From the NCBI RefSeq assembly GCF_000716875.1, contig NZ_JNWQ01000128.1, positions 1-13,110 on the forward strand: 13,110 nt of DNA. The letters run 5' to 3'. This document shows, one piece after another, positions 6,451 through 13,012 of the stretch (within the stretch, counting starts at the first letter, position 1; each line of letters opens with the position of its first letter). The notes under the pieces are model-generated. The model was not told the origin of the DNA and searched no databases. It worked only from the letters and a program-made list of their open reading frames with translations. Position numbers and translations under genes: made by a program. Source of the DNA: Streptomyces novaecaesareae. Its GTDB lineage: Bacteria > Actinomycetota > Actinomycetes > Streptomycetales > Streptomycetaceae.

Positions 6451-7287
6451 TCATCGGCTGGCTTCGAGGTTGGTCAGGACGAGCAGGGCGCGCAGGAGGG
6501 CGGTGGCGCGGGTGGGGTCGGTGCGGAGCTTGGTGAGGATCCGCCATGCCTTCAGGTGGGCGAAGTCGTGTTCGACGGGGGCGCGTCCGGCGGCCAGGAT
6601 CCGGTTGGCCTGCTTCTGGCCCGGGGTGAGCTTGCGGGCGCGGGTGGCCTTGTAGCCGGTGACGATGACCTGGTCGTCGGCGTTCTTGGGCTTGTCCACG
6701 CCGAGGAAGCCGAGGTCGGCCAGGGCGCCGAGGCCGGCTGTCTTCAGGTGTTCGACGATCTTGTCGCGGCGGGCGGCGGTGGCGTCGTGCGTGCGGCCGG
6801 GCCGGGCGGCGGAGATCCAGATCAGCTTGCCCTTCTCGTCGGTCAGGGCGAGGAAGTGCAGGCCGTGGCGGTGGTGCTTGCCCGAGTAGTTGGGCCGGTT
6901 CGCCTTCCCGGTGCGGCGCTGGGTGGGGATCAAGGTGCCGTCGATCAGGACGACCTCCCCGCCCCGCGCGGCTATCTTGCGAAGCGCCCGGTCCAGGCGC
7001 GGGGCCTTCGCGGCGAGCAGGTCGATCATCTCGTCGCGCCAGCGCCGCAGGGTGGACTCCGGGACGCCGTTGCCGCCGGCCAGGTCCAGCAGCCGCTGGT
7101 CGTGCCGCAGCATCGCCAGCACGAGCACCGCGATCCGACCGACTGGTAGCGACCGATATGGGGAGCGGATCGCCTTCAGGCGGGATCGCAGCAGGTCACG
7201 AAGGTAGTCGATGGTGCTCGTGGACAGGTCCAGGCGGCACTGGTAGACAAGGGAGACGCCCTCGGCGGGCTTGTTGGTGTTCGTCAC
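6451..7287 (-). CDS. IS5-family-like DDE transposase (DDE_Tnp_4 type)
   Basis: 278 residues from GTG 7287, a full length for this group. The N-terminal about 90 residues carry a helix-turn-helix (RHDQRLLDLAGGNGVPESTL, residues 61-80) of the kind that precedes DDE_Tnp_4 domains. The catalytic triad is visible as D116 (LIDGTLI), D191 (LADLGF) and E239 (PVEHDFAHLK). The GRTHD segment (D168 region) and RPNYSGKHHRHG are also hallmarks. The enzyme cuts and joins DNA at element ends. No lesion was seen, so it may be active. It follows the coiled-coil ORF by 60 bases on the same strand. Its stop codon nearly touches the repeat at 6334-6437, which suggests the repeat is the element end. The ribosome site is weak. 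Confidence 0.9.
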   Translation of the reverse strand: MTNTNKPAEGVSLVYQCRLDLSTSTIDYLRDLLRSRLKAIRSPYRSLPVGRIAVLVLAMLRHDQRLLDLAGGNGVPESTLRRWRDEMIDLLAAKAPRLDRALRKIAARGGEVVLIDGTLIPTQRRTGKANRPNYSGKHHRHGLHFLALTDEKGKLIWISAARPGRTHDATAARRDKIVEHLKTAGLGALADLGFLGVDKPKNADDQVIVTGYKATRARKLTPGQKQANRILAAGRAPVEHDFAHLKAWRILTKLRTDPTRATALLRALLVLTNLEASR

Positions 7288-7347
7288 ACAACGTCAACGG
7301 TCGCCGGGGGCGCAGCGGTTACCCCTCAAGCCCCACGGCGCCGCAGG

Positions 7348-7803
7348 TCACAGGCGCGTGGTGAACTTGCCGTCGGGCAGCTTGCGCAGCCACCCCCGCC
7401 CGGCGAGCTTGGACAGCTTCCCGCGCAGCGGCTCCAGCTTGCCGCGCACCGCCACCTCCAGCCCCAGCTCCTCGCCGACCTGCTTGGTCGCAACCGGCCC
7501 GCCGGCACCGCGGACGATGGCCAGGATCCGCTGGTAATCCGGCGGCAGCGCGTCCACTCCAACGCCGGGTCCGCGGTGCGGAACCAGCAGCACCGCGTGG
7601 CCCGCGACCTGCACCGAAGCCGGTGCGGCTACCGCTGTCTCCGCGGCGAACTGCTCGGCCATCCGCTTCCAGACCCGCTCGGCGACAGCGAGTTCGTCCC
7701 GCTCGGCCCGCACCTGCTCCAGCTGCTTGACCAGCTGGTCTTCGAGTTCGTCCAGCTCCGCGCGCCGTGCCGCGACCCGTTCCGCGATCTGGGACTCCGC
7801 CAT
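7348..7803 (-). CDS. Coiled-coil plus winged-helix protein, element-associated
   Basis: 151 residues from ATG 7803; a GTG at 7824 in frame would add seven residues, and neither has a convincing ribosome site. Residues about 1-55 form a heptad-rich charged coiled coil (ELDELEDQLVKQLEQVRAER). A small beta-rich linker follows (HAVLLVPHRGPGVGV). The last about 70 residues look like a winged helix: DYQRILAIVR, then GGPVATKQVGEELGL, then LSKLAGRGWLRKLPDGKFTTRL, with the RGW-L...PDG-F wing. It is probably a DNA-binding, dimeric regulator or transposition accessory protein. From memory, similar short ORFs are very common in Streptomyces genomes near insertion sequences. Here it lies upstream of the transposase inside the inverted repeats. 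No catalytic residues were seen. Confidence 0.7.
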   Translation of the reverse strand: MAESQIAERVAARRAELDELEDQLVKQLEQVRAERDELAVAERVWKRMAEQFAAETAVAAPASVQVAGHAVLLVPHRGPGVGVDALPPDYQRILAIVRGAGGPVATKQVGEELGLEVAVRGKLEPLRGKLSKLAGRGWLRKLPDGKFTTRL

Positions 7804-7874
7804 GAACCGGATCTTAGGTGGCACCTCGCCCGCGACGCGGAGAAATCGGCGAAACCACTTCGGCCGCCCCGTCA

Positions 7875-7977
7875 GACGATCAAGACCGCAGACTCCTGCC
7901 CGCGACCGGCACGAGCACCGCGCAGCCCTGTTACACCAGCCCCTCCGACCAGCACGTTCGAAGATGGCGAAGCTTCA
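7875..7977 (-). repeat. 103-bp repeat copy C (right inverted end)
   Basis: On the minus strand it reads TGAAGCTTCGCCATCTTCGA inward to CTGCGGTCTTGATCGTC. Its outer tip at 7977 coincides with the first base of the in-frame ATG of the truncated SpoIIE-type gene, fixing the junction between element and host gene to a few bases. Confidence 0.8.
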
Positions 7978-8889
7978 TGGGTCAGTTAAGGATCGCCCTG
8001 CGGGTCTACGCCACCGAAGGAGACACCCCCGCCACGGTCATGGCCCGCGCGTCCAGGTTCCTCACCGATCTCGACACCGAGCGGTCCGCGACCTGCATCT
8101 ACGTCGACGCCGACGTGGAGACCAGAACACTTCGCCTGGTGCGGGCCGGCCGCCTCGAACCACTCGTGCGGCACAGTACCGACCTCACCGGCTGGGCCAG
8201 CGTCCGCGGTGGCCTGCCGCTCGGCGTGGCCACGGTGTTCGGCCAGGACGGCTACCCCGAGACCCGTCTCGACCTCAACCCCGTGGACACCCTGCTGCTG
8301 TGCACCGACGGAATGGTCAAACACCCCGGTCGGGACATCGCGGACGGCATCGAAGCCCTCGCCGCCGCCATGCGCACCGGCCCGCGGGACACCGAGGCGC
8401 TCGCCAACCACCTCTGCGGCGGCCATCCGAGCCGCCTCGGCAGCAGCGACGACGTGGGACTCCTGCTGCTGCACCGCGCAGCCGTACCCGGCACCCACGC
8501 CACCCGGCAGATGACCCAGCACGTCCACCAGGCCGATCCGGAAGAGTCGGCGGAGACCCAGGCCATGATCCGCCAGGACCTGGCCGCGTGAGGTGCAACC
8601 GACCTTCTGCCGGACGTCGAACTCACTGCGGACGAACTGATCACCAACGCCTTGGTCCACACCGACGGGGGCGCACTGCTCACCGCAAGACTGCGGGCCG
8701 GGACCGGCCCCTGCATCCGCCTGGAGATCCGGGACCACTCCAGCGTCCTGCCGCGCCGTCGGGCCCCCCGGCGAGACCGCCACCTCCGGCCGCGGTCTGC
8801 TGCTGGTGAACGCCCTCACCGGGAACTGGGGCGTGGAGCCGCTCGGCAGCGGCAAGAACGTCTGGTGCGAATTCCCGCTGGCGGGTTGA
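7977..8889 (+). pseudogene. SpoIIE/PP2C phosphatase-HATPase regulator, truncated and broken
   Basis: The remnant of an RsbU/SpoIIE-like serine phosphatase fused to an RsbW-like HATPase domain, a common Streptomyces signalling protein. The first part (to 8588) has GQLRIALRVYATEG, LLLCTDGMVKHPG and SSDDVGLLLL, the C-terminal half of the phosphatase with two of its metal-binding regions. TGA 8589-8591 then stops it, most likely TGG to TGA, since relatives read AWG there. The same frame continues with ADELITNALVHTDGG (N-box, about 8622-8668), then shifts by one base at a six-C run (8764-8769). The last part (SGRGLLLVNALTGNWGVEP...VWCEF) reads in another frame to the stop at 8887-8889. The 5' part, including the first phosphatase motifs and any sensor domain, is gone at the mobile-element junction. 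It is not functional as one protein. Confidence 0.85.
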
Positions 8890-9198
8890 CCGTCCGCCGG
8901 TAGCTCACATGCGCGGCCACTCGTCGGTCCGCGTCGCCGCCGACAGCTCGACCCCAGTCGCGCCCTGTCGCCGTCACCGCCGAATTCGCTTTCGGCCACA
9001 ATCAACCCTCGGGCAGCCACAGTTGAGCAGACCCCGGAGGCAGCGGCACCCTACTCAGGGCGCGGCGAGGCCGGTGGGATGCTCACCGCTCCCCGCACGT
9101 CAGTCGATCTTCCTCGGTATCGGATCCGTTAGCATGCGTCGTTAGTTTTCGAACACACGGGCTGGCCGGTCGTCGGTCCGAACGCATGGGGGGCATGC
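8890..9198. other. Intergenic region upstream of the T7SS-linked operon
   Basis: 309 bases without a recognisable gene. It should contain the promoter of the operon starting at 9199. A TTAGCAT stretch at about 9130 is a weak -10 candidate without a clear -35. The run of G at 9188-9193 serves as the ribosome site. Confidence 0.4.
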
Positions 9199-9600
9199 AT
9201 GGCAGATCCTGACGCGGGCTTGCAATTCAAAGTCAATCCTGCCGAACTGGACGGCTGCGGACAGAGCGCGCAGCACATCGGGGGCCTGATACCGGGCGAG
9301 ACGTCGAAGCTCGCGGAGCCGTGCAACCAGGCCGCCGGTACCCTGCAGGGGTGGCTGACGGCCGCGGCGGTGCGCGACTGCGGGGCCAACTGGAAAACGT
9401 TGCTGGACAAGCTCGCCGGTGACATGGGCAACGTCGGCACCAAGCTCGCCACCACGGCCACCTACTACCGTCAGGCCGAGCAGAACGCCCACAACAGCAT
9501 GCGCAACCCGGCCGCCCCCGTCCCGGACGAGCCGGACCCGTTCGGCACGACGGTCGTCCCGGGCCCCGTGAAGCCCTCCAGGGCGAAGGCGGCCGAGTAG
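9199..9600 (+). CDS. EspC/WXG100-like type VII secretion target
   Basis: 133 residues. A helical hairpin is predicted from the pattern of residues 10-100, with W52, then W65 in ANWKTLLDKLAGDM and YYRQAEQNA at 89-97. This resembles the EspC-like T7SS target family (short helical proteins, WxxLL...GDM...Y..AE). The C-terminal about 30 residues are Pro/Ala rich and disordered. Such proteins are exported by ESX-type machines or act as partners of larger exported proteins; no ESX machine genes are in the window. ATG 9199 is used; a nearby ATG at 9195 is out of frame. A G-rich run lies six bases upstream. Four bases separate its stop from the next start, so the two are co-transcribed. The cysteines C20, C42 and C61 are unusual for the family. 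Confidence 0.7.
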   Translation: MADPDAGLQFKVNPAELDGCGQSAQHIGGLIPGETSKLAEPCNQAAGTLQGWLTAAAVRDCGANWKTLLDKLAGDMGNVGTKLATTATYYRQAEQNAHNSMRNPAAPVPDEPDPFGTTVVPGPVKPSRAKAAE

Positions 9601-9604
9601 CCCG

Positions 9605-11365
9605 ATGGACATCAAGACGCTGTACGACGCCAACGTCATCAACATCACCATCGCGAAAAACGCCTTCGACACGCTCTACTCGGCCTTCGGCCGGCACATC
9701 GAGTCCTGGCAGCACGAGGTCGCCGACCGGCTCACCAACTCGCACTGGACCGGCACCGCATCCGACCACGCCCAGGCCCGGATCCGCTTCCTGGGCACCG
9801 AACTCCAGTCCGCCCACAGTGAGCTGGACCTCGTCGGCAAGGCCCTCGCCAAGGCTGCCGAGCAGTTCGCGCTGGCCCAGTCCCACCTGGTCTACGCCCT
9901 CGACGACGCCAAGGCCGCCAAGCTCAACGTCGCTCCCGACGGCACCATCACCTGGGACAAGGAGCCCACGTCCGCGAACTACGCGGGAGCCGGCGCCGAG
10001 ACGACGGCCATCGCGATCAGCAACCCCATCACCGCCGCGCTCAACGAGGCCGCCCACGCGGACCAGGAGCTCAGCGCGCGGCTGAGCCACTTCGCAACCA
10101 ACGCCAGCAATGGCACCGGCCTGGACGCCGCCACCGTGGCCCAGGACCTGGCCGCCCAGACCGGGCGGGAGCAGATACCGCCCGCAGGCACCGAGCCGGC
10201 CAGCGTCAAGAAGTGGTGGGACGGCCTCACCGACACCGAGCGGCAGAAGTTCATCCACGAGCACCCCGATCAGATCGGCAACCTCGACGGCGTGCCCGCG
10301 GCCGTCCGCGACCAGGCCAACCGGGTCAACCTGAGGAACCTGATCAAGGACCGCGAGACCCAACTCGCCAACCTCGGCCCCGAGCCGACGAGGTACCTGA
10401 GCGTCGCCGAGACCAACGGCGGGCCAGTGGAGAACCCCGACTACACGGAGTGGAAGCGCAAGCACGACGCCCTGCAGGAGAAGCTCACCGGCTTCCAGTC
10501 CATTCAGAAGCGACTCGACGGCAAGTTCGACGACGGTGGCGGGCCGAACTCCGACCCGCCGCTGCTGTTGCTGGGCATCGGCGATCAGGGGCAGGGCCGC
10601 GCGATCCTGTCCTGGGGCGACCCGGACAAGGCCAAGAACGTCTCGTCGTTGGTGCCCGGGCTGAACAGCACTCTGGCAGGCGTCGGAGCGGGCGACGCCT
10701 CCACAGCGAAGCGCATCTACCAGTCAGCCACGACCGCTGCGACGGCCAACGGTGACGTTCCCCCGAGCGTCGCGTCCGTGTTCTGGCTGGGGTACGACGC
10801 CCCGCAGCTGGAAGGCTCCGGCTCCTCGGTGCTCATGCAGGACCGGGCGGAGGAGGGCGGGGCCGCGTACAACAAGTTCCTCCACGGACTCCGGGCCACC
10901 CACGAGGGTGCACCGGCGCACATGACCGCGCAGGGGCACAGCTACGGCTCCCTGGTGGTCGGGAAAGCGACCCAGCAGCCCGTTGGCCTGCCCGTCGACG
11001 ACATCGTCCTGGTCGGCAGCCCGGGTGTCGGGGTGGACAAGGCGACGCAGCTCGGGATCGGTGCGGACCACGTGTACGTCGGCACGGCCAAGTACGATCC
11101 CGTCGCGGACGCGCCGGCTCCCGGGATGCTCATTCCCGGCTGGGCCGCGGTCGAGGCGATCACGAATCCCGACGGGTCGTGGCACGGCACGGACCCGGCG
11201 AGCGAGAGCTTCGGCGGGCAGCGCTTCTCAGTCGCGGACGGGACCGTGACCGACTCCCACGACAACTACTTCGGGAAGCACGACAAGGGCGGCGACTCGC
11301 TCCCCAACATCGGGAAGATCGTGAGCGGCCACGGGAACACGATCACCAGAGAGGACCCGAGGTGA
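9605..11365 (+). CDS. WXG-like/DUF1023 alpha/beta hydrolase, putative T7SS effector
   Basis: 586 residues. Residues 1-150 are helical with W48-T-G50 (HWTGTASDHA), a WXG100-like targeting module. Residues about 150-310 are helical and linker-like. Residues about 320-565 match the DUF1023 (Abhydrolase_8) pattern: LLLGIGDQGQGRAILSWGDPD, then LVPGLNST, then nucleophile elbow GHSYGS with S446, acid D498 (KYDPVADAP) and H552 (DSHDNYF). It is probably a lipase or esterase acting on lipid or ester substrates outside the producing cell or at the envelope. There is no Sec signal peptide, consistent with export via type VII. It starts 4 bases after the EspC-like gene and its stop overlaps the next start (GTGA at 11362-11365), so the three form an operon. 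It could instead act on the producer's own envelope. The catalytic triad is complete. Confidence 0.8.
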   Translation: MDIKTLYDANVINITIAKNAFDTLYSAFGRHIESWQHEVADRLTNSHWTGTASDHAQARIRFLGTELQSAHSELDLVGKALAKAAEQFALAQSHLVYALDDAKAAKLNVAPDGTITWDKEPTSANYAGAGAETTAIAISNPITAALNEAAHADQELSARLSHFATNASNGTGLDAATVAQDLAAQTGREQIPPAGTEPASVKKWWDGLTDTERQKFIHEHPDQIGNLDGVPAAVRDQANRVNLRNLIKDRETQLANLGPEPTRYLSVAETNGGPVENPDYTEWKRKHDALQEKLTGFQSIQKRLDGKFDDGGGPNSDPPLLLLGIGDQGQGRAILSWGDPDKAKNVSSLVPGLNSTLAGVGAGDASTAKRIYQSATTAATANGDVPPSVASVFWLGYDAPQLEGSGSSVLMQDRAEEGGAAYNKFLHGLRATHEGAPAHMTAQGHSYGSLVVGKATQQPVGLPVDDIVLVGSPGVGVDKATQLGIGADHVYVGTAKYDPVADAPAPGMLIPGWAAVEAITNPDGSWHGTDPASESFGGQRFSVADGTVTDSHDNYFGKHDKGGDSLPNIGKIVSGHGNTITREDPR

Positions 11366-11928
11366 AGGCCGCGGTATGGCGCATGACCGTGCCGGGGGTA
11401 CTGCTGGCACTCCTGATCGGCTGGTACGCCTGGCCGGAGCCCGAGGAACCCACCGTGCCGGTCGAGCAGGCGCAGCACCGGATCGAAGCCGAGCTCGCCG
11501 ACGTCGCGGGGGCCTTCCACCCCGGGCTCCAGTGGACCGAAGCGAGGTACTACAGCCTGGCCGACACCACTGGGTTCTGCGGTACCCAGGGATGCAAGAA
11601 GACCGGCCGCGCGGAACTGCTGGCCGAGCAATGGGGCCGGGTCCGGATCGGGCCGGGGAAGCAGAATGAGCGGCTCGACCAGGTGCAGAAACGCTGGACC
11701 GCGAAGGGGTACGTGGTTCGACGTGAGCAGCGGCTGCTGGAGGTGAAGGATTCGCAGCAGCACCTCCAGTTCCTGATGGGCGCGGACGGCTGCGCCGAGC
11801 TGCATGTCTCCGTGGTCGATGTCGCCGACTCCACCGAGCCCGACGGCTCAGGCGGATTCGCGCAGGGGCCACCGGAGTCCATCAAGGCGGAGTGCGCGAC
11901 GGTCGACGACCCCTACTGGTCGCACTGA
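11362..11928 (+). CDS. Membrane-anchored protein downstream of hydrolase, putative immunity protein
   Basis: 188 residues from GTG 11362, which overlaps the hydrolase stop by four bases; GAGAGGA lies upstream as ribosome site. A longer upstream frame (to 11179) is only a shadow of the hydrolase gene. The N-terminus has one hydrophobic helix (about residues 9-24, PGVLLALLIGWYAW) after a short basic stretch, then a Pro/Glu linker. The rest is a soluble domain with four cysteines (C73, C78, C144, C178), suggesting two disulfides outside the membrane. There is no lipobox cysteine after the helix, so it is a signal anchor and not a lipoprotein. Aligned by context, it may protect the producer from the hydrolase or present or fold it at the surface; function is inferred only. 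It is followed by a strong hairpin terminator, so the operon ends here. Confidence 0.75.
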   Translation: MKAAVWRMTVPGVLLALLIGWYAWPEPEEPTVPVEQAQHRIEAELADVAGAFHPGLQWTEARYYSLADTTGFCGTQGCKKTGRAELLAEQWGRVRIGPGKQNERLDQVQKRWTAKGYVVRREQRLLEVKDSQQHLQFLMGADGCAELHVSVVDVADSTEPDGSGGFAQGPPESIKAECATVDDPYWSH

Positions 11929-11934
11929 CACCGG

Positions 11935-11974
11935 GAGCCCGCCCGGCCCGGGCTTCCTCGAGCCGGGCGGGCTC
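11935..11974 (+). terminator. Strong hairpin terminator of the T7SS-linked operon
   Basis: A perfect 13-bp inverted repeat: GAGCCCGCCCGGC (11935-11947) and GCCGGGCGGGCTC (11962-11974), with a 14-base loop. It lies 6 bases after the stop of the anchored protein. No U-tract follows. Confidence 0.85.
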
Positions 11975-12102
11975 GGCGGCCTCCCCGCCCCGGGTCGGCC
12001 GGCGCTCCTGAAGTCTGCAGCCAGAGGAACATTTGTCGGACACGCCTGGGTGCACCGTGACTCCGGCGGGCAGTTGGAAGCGCGGATCGCTCTGCCCCTG
12101 GC

Positions 12103-12422
12103 TCAGGAACTGCCGAAACGTGGTGCCGGGTGGTCGAAGAGGTCTTGGGCGACGCCCGAGAAGGCCTCCACCCGGGTGCGGTTGAGGCGGAACACGTGCT
12201 CGGTGCCGACGAACGGATGCCGAGGAGTTCGTGCTCCGCGTCCTGGAGGCTGCCGATCGCGGCGTGCGAGACGCCCTCGTATCGCTTCCGGCCCTGCCGG
12301 TTGGTGAGGTAGGGGACGGTGGCGTCCGCATCGCCGGCGAAGGCGGTCAGGCTGGCTGCGCCGGTGTGGGCGAGGGTGTGCTGGAACCAGGCGTAGTGCC
12401 CCGGTTGGAGGTGGAAGCCCAT
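12103..12422 (-). pseudogene. Clp_N-like domain protein fragment with single-base frameshift
   Basis: Reading from ATG 12422 on the minus strand gives GFHLQPGHYAWFQHTLAHTG, a linker, then RYEGVSHAAIGSLQDAEHELLG. The frame is then lost and coding continues in the other frame as HPFVGTEHVFRLNRTR...LFDHPAPRFGSS to the stop at 12103-12105. Restoring one C (GGCAT to GGCCAT near 12217) joins them as LLGHPFVGTEHV. The joined region resembles the Clp N-terminal repeat (A..A...L..GH.FVGTEH), so I suggest a Clp_N-like protein; this is a moderate match. The 5' end meets the opposite-strand MFS fragment, so the N-terminus is probably also lost. The single-base gap could be a sequencing error, but the truncated surroundings favour decay. 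Confidence 0.45.
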
Positions 12423-12756
12423 CGCCGACTTCGTTCCGGCCGCCCGCCGTGGCACGGGCTACGGCGTCTTCGCCGCCGTCCACGGCCTGGCCTGGCTCGC
12501 CGACTTCACCCTCATCAGCGCCCTGTACGGCCACTCCATCACCGCCGTCATCGTGTTCACCGTCGCCACCCAGGCCGCGGCACTGGCCCTGTTCATCCCG
12601 CTGGCCGTCCACCGGCCCCTCAGCCCGAAGCTGAGGCGGCACACCCGCTCGCCGGTTCGGCTTCCGAGCGCGGGGGCGGCGGGTTCGGTCCCGGGTGCAG
12701 GACCTTCAGGAAGCGTCCGAGCGCCCCGGTGGTGTCAGCGAGGGCGCAGGCGGTGA
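12415..12756 (+). pseudogene. MFS transporter C-terminal fragment
   Basis: The frame from about 12415 reads PIADFVPAARRGTGYGVF, then a hydrophobic segment AAVHGLAWLADFTLISALYG, then ITAVIVFTVATQAAALALFIPLAV. This is the pattern near the end of major facilitator superfamily drug transporters: a cytoplasmic loop (VPAARRGT.YGVF) followed by the last two membrane helices. The similarity ends at about 12620. The frame then runs on to TGA 12754-12756 through Pro/Gly/Arg-rich sequence that looks noncoding. The first ten or so helices are missing, and a TAG at 12394 closes the frame upstream. It is a 5'-truncated remnant and cannot transport. Its left edge abuts the Clp_N-like remnant on the opposite strand, marking a recombination scar at about 12412-12422. 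Confidence 0.65.
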
Positions 12757-13012
12757 GTGAACCCCCTGTTTCTGACAGCACGGTCTGCACACCGCCGAGG
12801 CCTGCGGCGGGAAGGTCGGCATTCCTCACAATGAAGTTCCTCACGTGGTGAGCCGGGCGGCATGCCCGCCCACAACCCAGGCTTCCCCGGTCACCTTCAC
12901 GGCGGCCCCGTCCAGTCTTGGTCGAAAGCGCCGCCGCAAGCGCCCCAGCCTGGCCCAGCACGTGCCGGTCGGGCGGCAGGACAAGGCTGTGATGGGACCT
13001 TTGGCCTGGCCC
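12757..13012. other. Unassigned region with two coupled-looking minus-strand frames
   Basis: No gene was recognised. On the minus strand one open frame ends at TGA 12843-12841 with LDGAAVKVTGEAWVVGGHAA; it runs from the IS630 edge. A GTG at 12844-12842 overlaps that stop by four bases (GTGA) and opens a 74-codon frame to 12620 (RNFIVRNADLPAAGLGG...). The arrangement looks like translational coupling, but the second frame overlaps the MFS remnant antisense and neither matches a family I know. Probably gene debris cut by the IS630 insertion. Confidence 0.25.

Larger units (their letters stand above)
6334..7977 (-). mobile_element. Putative two-gene insertion element bounded by inverted 103-bp repeats
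   Basis: Copy B (6334-6437, forward) and copy C (7875-7977, reverse) are inverted and match at 83 of 103 positions with one 1-base indel. Their outer tips are TGAAGCTTCGCC, containing the palindrome GAAGCTTC. Between them on the minus strand lie a coiled-coil/winged-helix ORF and an IS5-type transposase whose stop codon is 14 bases from the inner edge of copy B. The right tip abuts a truncated SpoIIE-type gene, as expected of an insertion or deletion boundary. No clear target duplication was seen (left flank CAG, right flank TGG). The alternative is a smaller IS5-type element nested in an older repeat-bounded unit; a weak pair GGGGTCTTGA / GGGGCTTGA (7334 region) could be its ends. Confidence 0.6.

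Noticed and set aside
6424..7340. GGGGTCTTGA / GGGGCTTGA as the terminal repeats of a single-gene IS5 element
   Set aside because: The match is short and gapped, no target duplication flanks it, and the left half is part of the conserved end of the 103-bp repeat; kept only as an alternative.
7818..7976. The in-frame N-terminal extension of the SpoIIE-type remnant
   Set aside because: It lies wholly in the mobile element, mostly inside repeat copy C, and has no resemblance to phosphatase sequence; homology begins at 7977.
7986..9020. A 344-aa minus-strand open frame over the SpoIIE-type remnant
   Set aside because: It is an antisense shadow; phosphatase and HATPase motifs on the plus strand explain the region.
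9233..10465. A 410-aa minus-strand open frame across the T7SS-linked genes
   Set aside because: It is the antisense of two well-supported genes and has the composition of GC-rich shadows (long Gly/Val/Leu runs, no domain pattern).
11179..11361. A longer N-terminus for the anchored protein starting at 11179
   Set aside because: It would overlap the hydrolase gene by 187 bases; the GTG at 11362 has a ribosome site and puts the membrane helix at the N-terminus.
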